From an uncultured Porphyromonadaceae bacterium (GTDB lineage: Bacteria > Bacteroidota > Bacteroidia > Bacteroidales > Muribaculaceae), in NCBI GenBank assembly GCA_900546835.1, contig UREH01000020.1, positions 1-21,153 on the forward strand: a DNA stretch of 21,153 nucleotides, in the 5' to 3' direction. The notes beneath the pieces are model-generated. The model did not search any database. It was not told where the DNA came from and saw only the letters and a program-made list of their open reading frames with translations. The position numbers and the translations under genes were made by a program. Shown in pieces: positions 8,028 to 15,681 of the stretch (its first letter is position 1; each line of letters begins with the position of its first letter).

Positions 8028-10172
8028 TTAGCGACGGCCTTTGGAGTTGTTGTTTTTGCGCTGGGCGGCCTGCTGCTCGCGCATCATGGCCTGCTGGCGG
8101 CGCTGGGCCTCCTCAAGGCGTGCCATGAAGCCGGATTTCTTTTTGGGCTTGGCGGCGTTGGCGCGCAGACGGGCGCGTACCTTCTCGTCGTCGATGCAGG
8201 CGCGGAATATGTAGGTCTGCACGATGGTGATGAGCAGCGACAGGAAGTAGTAGTAGCTCAGGCCCGAAGCGTAGTCGTTGAAAATGAAGAGGAACATCAC
8301 CGGCATGAGATACATCATCCACTTCATCGAAGGCATTCCCTGCGACGAGGGCTGGTTCTGCATGTTGATGCGCGAGTAGATTATGTTGGTTGCGGTCATC
8401 AGCAGGCAGAAGAGGCTCACGTGGTTGCCATACCAGGGTATGGTGAAGGGGAGGGTGAATATCACGTCGGGCGCGGCCAGATTCTTGGCCCAGAGGAAAC
8501 TCTCGCCTCGCAGCTCGATACACGAGGGGAAGAACCAGAACATGGCGATGAGGATAGGCATCTGCAGCAGCATCGGCAGGCACCCCGAGAAGGGCGACGC
8601 TCCGGCGCGCGAATAGAGCTCCATCGTCTTCTGGTTGCGGGTCATGGCGTTCTCCTGGCCCGGATATTTCTCGTTGATTTCCTTGATGTCGGGTGCGAGC
8701 ACGCGCATCTTGGCCTGCGATACCAGGCTCTTGTAGGTCAGCGGGAAGAGGATTATCTTGATGAAGATGGTCAGCAGCAGGATGATGATGCCGTAGTTCG
8801 ATATGAACTTGCTCAGGAAAGTGAACACCGGGATGATAATCAGCGTGCTGATCCAGCGGAAGATCGGCCATCCCAGCGGGATGAGCGACGTCAGGTCGAG
8901 GTTCTCCCCGTCCTGGGTTGCTATCTGTTTGTCGAGGCCTTTGAGAAGAGGGTAGAGGTTCGGACCGAAGAAGATATCGACGCTCACGGGGTTGGCCGAG
9001 GTCGAGCTGTAGTCCATCGTTGCCTTGGCCGTGAGGTCTTTCACAAACGCCGGGTCGTCCTTGAGGTCTACCGATGTCACCTCGGCGCCGATGAAGTCGC
9101 CGCGCGGAATCATCACGCTCGAGAAGAACTGGTTTTTGAAGGCTATCCAGTCGAGGCGCTGGTTGAGGCTCTTCGATTTGTCGCCCTGGGCGCTGATGTC
9201 GTCGGGCGAGTCGCCGGCGTATTTATAGTGGATGCCCGAGTTGCGCTCCTCGAAGGTGCGTCCGCGCTCGTTGCGGCCCATATGCTGGTGCCACTGCATT
9301 TCCACGGTGGCCACGCCCGAAGGTATCACGGCCTCCATGCCGCTCTGCACCATCTCCATGTGTACCACATACGAACCCTTGGGGAGCGTGTAGCGCAGAC
9401 CCCACCAGGCACCGTTGCCCAGGTCGAGGGCCATCAGCAGGGTCGAGTCGGTCTGCTCCTTCGGGGTGAAGAAGAAGCTCCCCGTGTCGAAGCGCTGCGA
9501 TGCGGAGGTGAGTACGAAATTGTAGCCGGCCTGATTGAGCTGCCATACGTCCACGCGGGTGGTGTCGATGTCGTCGGTCGTGCCGGGCTTGGGGAGGTAG
9601 TTGTAGTAGTCGTCGAGCAGCGTAGCGCGGGCTATGCTGCCGCCGTGGGTCGAGATGTCGAGGCTGAGGACGTCGTTTTTCAGCGTGAGCAGCTTCTCAT
9701 CGCCGGTGATGTGGCGTGCGAAGCCGCGGTAGCGGTCGGCATCGGCCAGCGCCTTGCGCAGGTTGGCGGTGGCGCGGCTGCGGTTTTCGGCGCTGACGTT
9801 GGCTCCGAAGCGCCCGTAGGCCACTTCCGCATAGCTCAGAGTGGTGTCGGCGCCCTCGACGGTGCCGGTCACTTCGCTGGCACCTTTGGCAAGCGAGAGG
9901 TTCACGGCGGGAGTACGGTATTCGGTTGCGCCGGTTTCGGCATCGACAGTACCTGCCGAGAGCACAAGTGCGGCCGCTCCCTGACGCTCGGTGGCGGTCA
10001 GCGTGTCGGCTGCAAGCGAGCGCTCGGCCTCGGCGGCCTCTTTCTGCTGCCGGTCGATTGCGGCGGCCTGCTCGGTTTCCTGTAGTTTCTGCTGGTCGGG
10101 CTGGTTGAGCCACATGAATCCGAAAATCACCAGACCCATGAGCAGAAGCCCCAGAAGCGTGTTTTTGTCCAT
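8028..10172 (-). CDS. yidC: Membrane protein insertase YidC
   Basis: YidC inserts and folds inner-membrane proteins, alone or with Sec. At 714 residues it has the long Gram-negative form. One N-terminal membrane helix starts MDKNTLLGLLLMGLVIFGF. A large periplasmic beta domain with an acidic, alanine-rich linker follows. The conserved membrane core runs from about residue 425 (IPLGWPIFRWIST, then LTIFIKIILFPLTYKS) through FSGCLPMLLQMPILIAMFW to about 655. The C-terminal tail of about 50 residues is rich in Lys, Arg and Gln and ends NNNSKGRR, as expected for ribosome contact. It follows pyrG by 13 bp, an arrangement common in Bacteroidales. The long open frame opposite it (8010-10085, plus strand) is a shadow of codon bias. 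Confidence 0.97.
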   Translation of the reverse strand: MDKNTLLGLLLMGLVIFGFMWLNQPDQQKLQETEQAAAIDRQQKEAAEAERSLAADTLTATERQGAAALVLSAGTVDAETGATEYRTPAVNLSLAKGASEVTGTVEGADTTLSYAEVAYGRFGANVSAENRSRATANLRKALADADRYRGFARHITGDEKLLTLKNDVLSLDISTHGGSIARATLLDDYYNYLPKPGTTDDIDTTRVDVWQLNQAGYNFVLTSASQRFDTGSFFFTPKEQTDSTLLMALDLGNGAWWGLRYTLPKGSYVVHMEMVQSGMEAVIPSGVATVEMQWHQHMGRNERGRTFEERNSGIHYKYAGDSPDDISAQGDKSKSLNQRLDWIAFKNQFFSSVMIPRGDFIGAEVTSVDLKDDPAFVKDLTAKATMDYSSTSANPVSVDIFFGPNLYPLLKGLDKQIATQDGENLDLTSLIPLGWPIFRWISTLIIIPVFTFLSKFISNYGIIILLLTIFIKIILFPLTYKSLVSQAKMRVLAPDIKEINEKYPGQENAMTRNQKTMELYSRAGASPFSGCLPMLLQMPILIAMFWFFPSCIELRGESFLWAKNLAAPDVIFTLPFTIPWYGNHVSLFCLLMTATNIIYSRINMQNQPSSQGMPSMKWMMYLMPVMFLFIFNDYASGLSYYYFLSLLITIVQTYIFRACIDDEKVRARLRANAAKPKKKSGFMARLEEAQRRQQAMMREQQAAQRKNNNSKGRR

Positions 10173-10185
10173 ATCTTAGTGTCGT

Positions 10186-11814
10186 TCAGTTTTTTGCTGT
10201 AGATTCTTTTTCGTTGCGGTAGTCGATGGCGGCGTCGACGAAACTGCGGAATATCGGGTTGGGGTGGAGCACCGTCGAGCTGTACTCGGGGTGATACTGT
10301 GTGCCCAGATACCAGCGCAGGCCGGGCACCTCGACCACCTCCACCAGGTGTGAGTGCGGATTCTCGCCCACACATCGCATCCCGGCTTCCTCGAAGGCCG
10401 AGCGATACTGCTCGTTGAATTCGAAGCGATGGCGGTGGCGTTCGCTCACCATCGTCGAGCCGTAGGCGCGCGAGGCCAGCGAATCGGGCTTCAGAACGCA
10501 GTCGTAGGCACCAAGGCGCATCGTGCCTCCCATGTTCGAGATGCTCTTCTGCTCCTCCATCAGGTCAATCACGTTGTGGGGCGTCGAGGGATTCATCTCG
10601 GTGGAATTGGCATCGGCAAGGCCGAGCACGTTGCGGGCGTATTCAATCACCATACACTGCATTCCAAGGCATATGCCGAAGGTCGGCACATTGTGGTTGC
10701 GCAGCCATTCGAGCGCTGTGAATTTCCCCTCGATGCCGCGCTGGCCGAAGCCTGGGGCGATAATCACGCCGTCCATCGGGGCGAGCAGTTCGCCCACGTT
10801 GTCGGGCGTCACCTTCTCCGAGTGGATCAGGCGCAGGTCGAGTTTGCGTCCGGCGTAGGTGGCAGCCTGAAAAAGCGCCTCGTCGATCGATTTGTAGGCG
10901 TCCTGCAGCTCTACGTATTTGCCTACCAGACCGATTGTCACCGGTTTCTCGGCCTCCGTCATCTTGCTCAGGAAGCTGAGCCACGGTCCCATCTCGGGCT
11001 CCCCTTTCGAGGGGGTGGCAGTAAGGCGGAGCACAATGTCGTCGAGATGCTGCTCATGCATCTTCACGGGCACCTGATATATTGAGGGGACGTCGATCGA
11101 CTGCACCACATCCTCGGGAAGCACGTTGCAGAACAGGGCGATTTTGCGCCTTACCTCCGGCGTGATTTCCTTTTCCGTGCGGAGCACCAGTATGTCGGGT
11201 TGTATTCCCAGTTCCTGGAGCTGCTTCACGGAGTGTTGCGTAGGCTTGGTTTTCAACTCCTTGGCAGCTGCGATATAGGGCACGTAGGTCAGGTGGATGC
11301 AGAGGCTGTCGCGGCCGAGTTCCCAGCGCAGCTGGCGCACTGCCTCAAGAAACGGCAGACTTTCGATGTCGCCGACCACACCGCCTATCTCGGTGATTAT
11401 GAAGTCGTATTCGCCCGTGTGGCCCAGTTGCTTCACCCGGCTCTTGATTTCGTCGGTGATATGGGGCACAATCTGCACCGTTTTTCCCAGATAGTCGCCG
11501 CGGCGCTCCTTGTCGATTACCGCCTGGTAGACGCGTCCGGTGGTCACGTTGTTGGCGCGCGTGGTGTGGATGTCGGTGAAACGCTCGTAATGGCCCAGGT
11601 CGAGGTCAGCTTCATGACCGTCGACGGTCACGTAGCATTCGCCGTGTTCATAGGGGTTGAGTGTACCCGGGTCGATGTTGATATAGGGGTCGAACTTTTG
11701 GATTGTCACCTTGAAGCCCCTTGCAATCAGCAGGTTGGCGAGCGAGGAGGAGATAATGCCCTTGCCGAGCGATGAAACCACTCCTCCGGTCACAAAAATG
11801 TATTTTGTCTGCAC
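10186..11814 (-). CDS. pyrG: CTP synthase
   Basis: CTP synthase converts UTP, ATP and glutamine to CTP, the last step of pyrimidine nucleotide synthesis. The 542-residue protein has the full two-domain layout. The N-terminal synthetase domain starts KYIFVTGGVVSSLGKGIISS and includes FDPYINIDPGTLNPYEHGE. The C-terminal class I glutaminase has GICLGMQC with the nucleophilic Cys near 382 and the His/Glu motif GTQYHPEYSS near 508. The start is a GTG at 11812-11814; no in-frame ATG lies close upstream and family alignment supports this position. It heads a unit with yidC and possibly the polysaccharide genes. Several downstream products use CTP. Confidence 0.97.
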   Translation of the reverse strand: MQTKYIFVTGGVVSSLGKGIISSSLANLLIARGFKVTIQKFDPYINIDPGTLNPYEHGECYVTVDGHEADLDLGHYERFTDIHTTRANNVTTGRVYQAVIDKERRGDYLGKTVQIVPHITDEIKSRVKQLGHTGEYDFIITEIGGVVGDIESLPFLEAVRQLRWELGRDSLCIHLTYVPYIAAAKELKTKPTQHSVKQLQELGIQPDILVLRTEKEITPEVRRKIALFCNVLPEDVVQSIDVPSIYQVPVKMHEQHLDDIVLRLTATPSKGEPEMGPWLSFLSKMTEAEKPVTIGLVGKYVELQDAYKSIDEALFQAATYAGRKLDLRLIHSEKVTPDNVGELLAPMDGVIIAPGFGQRGIEGKFTALEWLRNHNVPTFGICLGMQCMVIEYARNVLGLADANSTEMNPSTPHNVIDLMEEQKSISNMGGTMRLGAYDCVLKPDSLASRAYGSTMVSERHRHRFEFNEQYRSAFEEAGMRCVGENPHSHLVEVVEVPGLRWYLGTQYHPEYSSTVLHPNPIFRSFVDAAIDYRNEKESTAKN

Positions 11815-11849
11815 TGCTTCTGAATTTTTACTGAAAAATTTTCCGCATG

Positions 11850-11857
11850 CAAAGGTA
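11850..11857 (-). promoter_or_regulatory. Putative Bacteroidetes -7 element for pyrG
   Basis: On the minus strand this reads TACCTTTG, a full match to the Bacteroides -7 consensus TAnnTTTG. It lies 36 bases before the GTG start, giving a leader of roughly 30 bases. No good -33 TTTG is visible at the expected spacing. Confidence 0.5.
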
Positions 11858-11899
11858 AGAAAAAATAAAATTAGTATCCATAATTTTAGCTCCCCAATT

Positions 11900-11955
11900 A
11901 TTATCTATCATACTCTGATATTATCTATCATAGATATTATCTATCCTACTCTGAG
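11900..11955. repeat. Tandem repeat, three copies of ATTATCTATC unit
   Basis: Three adjacent direct copies at 11900-11919, 11920-11935 and 11936-11955 each start ATTATCTATC. Copies 1 and 3 continue with a near-identical ten bases (ATACTCTGAT and CTACTCTGAG). Copy 2 is shorter (16 bases) and ends ATAGAT. It lies between the pyrG promoter and the hairpin cluster. Confidence 0.8.
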
Positions 11956-12076
11956 GCTCGGAGAGCCGGGATTGTCTCCAACCCCGGGCGAAAGTCCGCA
12001 GGACCGACCCTGAGGTGGAGAGAGGGTTCTCTTTGGAGTAGTGTCGTCCCGTGATTTGGCGGAAATGGGATTGTGT

Positions 12077-12108
12077 TTTCGGAAATCGGCGGGTTTTTGT
12101 TAATTTTG
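12077..12108 (+). promoter_or_regulatory. Putative promoter of the S1/P1 nuclease gene
   Basis: TAATTTTG at 12101-12108 matches the Bacteroidetes -7 consensus TAnnTTTG. A TTTC at 12077-12080, 20 bases upstream, is a near match for the -33 TTTG. The transcript would start around 12115, leaving a leader of about 15-20 bases before the ATG at 12132. Confidence 0.6.
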
Positions 12109-12131
12109 GAAAACGAAAAATCGAAAGTATT

Positions 12132-12941
12132 ATGAATATCGCGAAATTGAATCTTATCGGAAGGGCGGCGACGGCCGCCATTTGTATGGTTACAGCCTTT
12201 TCGGCAATGGCATGGAGCCAGAAGGGCCACGACGTCACGGCAGCCATAGCCGAGCGCCATCTTACCCCCGAAGCCGCCGAGGCCATCGACTCGCTGCTCG
12301 ACGGCCGCTCGATAGTCTATTGGGCCAACTGGCTCGACAACGCCAGCCATACCCCTGAATACGCCTATTCCAGGACGTGGCACTACCGCAACGTCGACGC
12401 TAACGAGACCTATGCTACCGCCCGGGTGGCCCCCGACGGCGACGTCGTGTCGGCAATACAGCTCAACATGTCGACTCTGCGCAATCCGCAGGCCCCGAAA
12501 GCCGATAAGGCCCTCGCACTCAAGATGCTCGTGCACCTCGTAGGCGACCTTCATCAGCCGCTCCACATGGGCCACGCCTCCGACCTCGGCGGAAACACGA
12601 TTAAAGTGAAATTTTTCGGACAGGAGAAAAACCTCCACTCCGTGTGGGACGGCTCTCTGCTCGAGTCGGCCCACCGCTGGAGCTACACGGAGTGGGCCGA
12701 CCAGCTCGACCGCCTCTCCGAAATGCAGCAGAAACTCCTCCAGTCCGGTACCGTCGACGACTGGGCTGCCCGCAACGTCGAACTTGCCGCCCGCGTCTAT
12801 AAGAACACCCCCGCCGGCGCCAACCTCAGCTATGACGCCGTAGCCTACTGGGCCCCCGTGATCGAGGACCAGCTCATCGCCGGCGGCCTCCGCCTCGCAC
12901 GCCTCCTCAACGACGCTTTCACCCAGGCCCACGCCGAATAA
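12132..12941 (+). CDS. Secreted S1/P1-type zinc nuclease
   Basis: Started at the ATG at 12132, the protein has 269 residues with a signal peptide of 27 residues ending SAMA. The frame is open upstream to 12051, but those codons overlie the promoter and spoil the signal peptide. Cleavage leaves Trp28 as the new N-terminus (WSQKGH), as needed in this family, where the terminal Trp binds zinc. The other ligands are visible: His of KGH, Asp of NWLD, His of TWHY, HLVGDLHQPLH, and His/Asp of LHSVWDG. All nine zinc contacts known for P1 nuclease therefore seem present. The family cuts single-stranded DNA and RNA and removes 3'-phosphates. It probably acts in the periplasm or outside the cell for nucleotide scavenging. 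It is transcribed alone. Confidence 0.93.
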   Translation: MNIAKLNLIGRAATAAICMVTAFSAMAWSQKGHDVTAAIAERHLTPEAAEAIDSLLDGRSIVYWANWLDNASHTPEYAYSRTWHYRNVDANETYATARVAPDGDVVSAIQLNMSTLRNPQAPKADKALALKMLVHLVGDLHQPLHMGHASDLGGNTIKVKFFGQEKNLHSVWDGSLLESAHRWSYTEWADQLDRLSEMQQKLLQSGTVDDWAARNVELAARVYKNTPAGANLSYDAVAYWAPVIEDQLIAGGLRLARLLNDAFTQAHAE

Positions 12942-13001
12942 CAAATTAATGAGTAACCGGCCGAGATTATATTAGCCAACCTCTTAGGCTCGAACGCACT
13001 T

Positions 13002-13051
13002 CGCCCCCGCTATGGAAGCATGTTCAGGATCCATGCGCCATAGCGGGGGCG
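13002..13051. terminator. Strong hairpin between convergent genes
   Basis: A perfect 14-bp GC-rich stem pairs CGCCCCCGCTATGG (13002-13015) with CCATAGCGGGGGCG (13038-13051). Inside the 22-base loop a further 5-bp stem (GCATG/CATGC) can form. It sits between the nuclease (plus) and the orphan secreted gene (minus), both ending towards it, so a bidirectional terminator fits. Neither side has a clear T-run. Confidence 0.7.
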
Positions 13052-13110
13052 TTGTGTAGTGGATGGTATGTAGATATGGCGCGGACAAGTCGCCACATCA
13101 GGTGAAGGGC

Positions 13111-14361
13111 TTAATTGCGGATGAGCTGCTTGCTCACCTTCGAGCCCTGGCGGACTATGTAGAGGCCGGTGGTGGGCTCGGCTACGCGGATGCCCTGCAG
13201 GTTGTAGTATTCGGCGGGAGCGGTTGCATCGAATGCGTCGGCTTCGATACCTTCAACACCGCCGAGGCTCGAGTTTGTGCCGTGGTATTTGAGGATGAAG
13301 CTCTTGAAAGCGAAGCGGTTCTGAGTGTCGACGCTGGTATGTTTGGTCATAGTGATGGCGAGTTTGCCATCATCGCCTACGGTGAATACTGCCTTTTTCA
13401 GATTGTCGTAGTTGTTGAAATCGGAAGCTGCATCGCCATACCAGTAGTCCTCTCCTTTACCGGCAACCGGCTCTGCTGCGGTGGTGTTGAACATGATTTC
13501 CATAGGTGTGAGGCACTGGTTCGACACCTGATATTCAATTTCGTAGGTGCCCGCGGGTGCGTCTGCAACTTCCTGACGCACGATTATGTCTTCTCCGGGA
13601 GCCGCCTCTGAGTGGTCGTCTAAGTTATACCAGGCGTAAACCACCTTGCGGATCCAGGAGTCCTCGTAGCCTGTACCCCAGCCCGGAGCGGGGAACGTAA
13701 GTTTGTTGGTCTCGCCGTTCACGAGCCATGCCGTTTCGTTGTCCTTATCGTTGACGTCGATCATATGTGCTTTGATGAGGTAGGTTGCGTCGAGCACATT
13801 GGCGTCGGTGGCGGCTGCCATGGACTGATGCATCTGCTCGCGGGTCAGAATCTCCCACATGATGTTCATGTTGTCGGCGGAATAGTTGTCGGTACCCGTC
13901 AGAGGGTAGAAGTCGTAGTAGTGGGGCACGTTCTGATAGGATTCCCATGAATCGGTCGACGGGTTATACGACATCATCTGATCCGGATTTTCAGCGCAGA
14001 GATACCAGCCGCTGAGGTCGATTGTGTAGTAGCCGTTGTCCTGCTTCTCAAGATAGAATTGTCCGAGATCCGATTCCGGTTTGTCGCAATATAATTCACC
14101 GGATGTGGCGCCGTCGCGGGCGATAACGCCCATGCTGTTCTTCAGGTAGACGGTGCCGTCGCCTGCACTGTTCTCCACCAGCTGGAATGCGCGAGCCTGA
14201 GGTTTGAGAATGGCTTTTGTACCCCAGCTGTAGCCGTTGTTGAGATAAAAACCGGTTTTTACGTTGCGGATGTAGACTTCTCCCTCGGGAAGGGCATCCT
14301 GCGCGGATGCGAAGAAGGTTGCGACAGAAAGAGCCGCCATGAAAAGTAAAGATTTCTTCAT
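13111..14361 (-). CDS. Secreted protein of unknown function with sorting-like C-terminus
   Basis: The 416-residue protein has a typical signal peptide (MKKSLLFMAALSVATFFASA, cleavage before QDALP). Residues about 25-130 show repeated short units (VYIRNVKTGFYLNNG, TVYLKNSMGVIARDG, GYYTIDLSGWYLCAE), which suggests a beta-trefoil-like fold; this is a guess. A middle helical piece includes LTREQMHQSMAAATDANVLD. Residues about 240-370 look like a beta-sandwich carbohydrate-binding or adhesion domain. The end, YYNLQGIRVAEPTTGLYIVR followed by a basic tail, matches the Bacteroidetes type A C-terminal sorting-domain pattern. It is probably exported to or beyond the outer membrane. I do not recognise a named family. 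It stands alone behind a good promoter, with a shared terminator. Confidence 0.8.
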   Translation of the reverse strand: MKKSLLFMAALSVATFFASAQDALPEGEVYIRNVKTGFYLNNGYSWGTKAILKPQARAFQLVENSAGDGTVYLKNSMGVIARDGATSGELYCDKPESDLGQFYLEKQDNGYYTIDLSGWYLCAENPDQMMSYNPSTDSWESYQNVPHYYDFYPLTGTDNYSADNMNIMWEILTREQMHQSMAAATDANVLDATYLIKAHMIDVNDKDNETAWLVNGETNKLTFPAPGWGTGYEDSWIRKVVYAWYNLDDHSEAAPGEDIIVRQEVADAPAGTYEIEYQVSNQCLTPMEIMFNTTAAEPVAGKGEDYWYGDAASDFNNYDNLKKAVFTVGDDGKLAITMTKHTSVDTQNRFAFKSFILKYHGTNSSLGGVEGIEADAFDATAPAEYYNLQGIRVAEPTTGLYIVRQGSKVSKQLIRN

Positions 14362-14458
14362 GCTGTTAATGGTATTGATTTAAGTTGGATAGATAGGTTG
14401 GCAAGATTCGGAATGGAGCGTCTGGCATATTTTGCTCCTGCAATTTAAATGTATGTGG

Positions 14459-14490
14459 CAAAGTTATGAAAGATTTATATAATTCCCAAA
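14459..14490 (-). promoter_or_regulatory. Putative promoter of the secreted orphan gene
   Basis: On the minus strand a TTTG (14487-14490) is followed after 20 bases by TAACTTTG (14459-14466), an exact match to the Bacteroides -33/-7 pattern. Transcription would start near 14452, giving a leader of about 90 bases before the ATG at 14361. Confidence 0.72.
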
Positions 14491-14637
14491 ATATAATTTA
14501 ACGGTAAGGCGTGCAGTGTGGCTGTGGGTAAGGGCAACCGGAAGGGTAAAATGCGACATAAAAGGCGGGTGGTCAAACCATCCCGTGGGCGGCATTGTTT
14601 TTATTATTGGATGTAAACCTCAAAATATTCGATTGAT

Positions 14638-15681
14638 ATGAGACACTATGCTATAGGAGCTATGGCTGCCGTTCTGGCTGTTGCTTCGCTCGCGCCCCAG
14701 AGCGCTGAGAGCTGCACCCGTGTAATCTACGAGGGCCTTGATTCGCAATACATTGTAGGCCGGTCGCTCGACTGGAAGACGCCGATTCCCACAAATCTCT
14801 ACGTCTATCCGCGTGGCATGCACAAAGTCGGTTCCAATAAGCCCGGAGCCGTAAGCTGGACGTCGCTCTACGGGGCTGTATATGCTGTAGGCTACGACGG
14901 AGGCATCACCGAGGGCATGAATGAAAAAGGACTGGTAGTCAACGGGCTTTTCTGTAAGGGCACTGTATATGACAATGATTCCACCATCGGGCTGCCCCCT
15001 ATGTCGATGGCTATGTTTATAGGCTGGCTACTCGACATGAACGCCACCACGGCCGAAGTGGTCGACGTGCTTAAAGCCCATGATTTCTCGCTCGGTGGCG
15101 CTACATTCGACGGCGGCACGGCCGCGACTCTCCACTGGGGCGTCACCGACGCCACCGGCCATTCTATAATTTTCGAGTTCGACCATGGCGACATAAACAT
15201 CTACGACATGGGCCGATATCGCTGCATGACCAACGATCCCACATGGCCGGCCATGCGCGCCATAGTCGACTACTGGGAAGGTGTCGGCGGCCGCAACATG
15301 ATGCCAGGCGGTGTGAAGAGCCCCGCACGCTGCGTTCGCGGCAATTACTTTGCTACCCACGTGGAGAAAACGGCCGATCCGGCGCTCGCACTTACGATTA
15401 CGCGCTCCATCATGGCCGACGTGAGCGTGCCCTTTACATATATGATAGAAGGAGAGCCCAATCTCTCGGCCACCCAGTGGCGCAGTTATGCCGATCTCAA
15501 GAATCTCCGGTATTATTTTGAAATAGTCACCAACCCCGGAATCTACTACATCGACCTGACGAAACTCGACCTTTACGACGGCGCACCCGTGCTGAAGTTC
15601 GACACTGCAAAATATACCGATGTGGTGGGATGCGCCAACAAGGAGCTCCACCGTTCGGCCCCCTTCACTCCGATGTATTGA
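14638..15681 (+). CDS. Choloylglycine hydrolase / penicillin V acylase family amidase
   Basis: An Ntn-hydrolase of 347 residues with a 25-residue signal peptide (ending QSAES) directly before Cys26, the N-terminal nucleophile. Counting from that Cys as residue 2, the family residues fall in register: Arg18 and Asp21 in VGRSLDW, an Asn in GMNEKGL, Asn in MTNDPTW and Arg in ARCVRGNYF. The family cuts linear amides: conjugated bile salts (BSH), penicillin V or N-acyl homoserine lactones. The residues before Cys (AES) are a poor lipobox, so Cys is read as catalytic and not lipidated. The exported form fits Bacteroidales enzymes of this family. The specific substrate cannot be decided. A weak -7-like TATTATTG lies at 14602-14609. 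Its 3' end overlaps surE by 17 bases, tail to tail. Confidence 0.9.
   Translation: MRHYAIGAMAAVLAVASLAPQSAESCTRVIYEGLDSQYIVGRSLDWKTPIPTNLYVYPRGMHKVGSNKPGAVSWTSLYGAVYAVGYDGGITEGMNEKGLVVNGLFCKGTVYDNDSTIGLPPMSMAMFIGWLLDMNATTAEVVDVLKAHDFSLGGATFDGGTAATLHWGVTDATGHSIIFEFDHGDINIYDMGRYRCMTNDPTWPAMRAIVDYWEGVGGRNMMPGGVKSPARCVRGNYFATHVEKTADPALALTITRSIMADVSVPFTYMIEGEPNLSATQWRSYADLKNLRYYFEIVTNPGIYYIDLTKLDLYDGAPVLKFDTAKYTDVVGCANKELHRSAPFTPMY

Larger units (their letters stand above)
11815..12131. other. Intergenic region pyrG / S1-P1 nuclease
   Basis: This 317-base divergent region has no coding gene. From left to right it holds the pyrG -7 element, an A/T-rich tract, a 56-base tandem repeat (11900-11955), a GC-rich stretch with four consecutive short hairpins (11955-12031), and the nuclease promoter. 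The hairpin part lies outside both predicted leaders. Its role is unknown. Confidence 0.6.

Noticed and set aside
8010..10085. 691-codon open frame on the plus strand, opposite yidC
   Set aside because: It mirrors yidC in the antisense frame; its translation is rich in His, Val, Glu and Arg without any recognisable domain, as expected from GC-rich codon bias.
11946..12944. 332-codon open frame opposite the S1/P1 nuclease
   Set aside because: The plus-strand frame encodes a complete nuclease with signal peptide and all zinc ligands; the minus frame has no family features and runs through the intergenic repeat.
14371..14637. Possible riboswitch or tRNA between the orphan gene and the amidase
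   Set aside because: Apart from the minus-strand promoter, no cloverleaf, T-loop motif or known riboswitch core could be seen.
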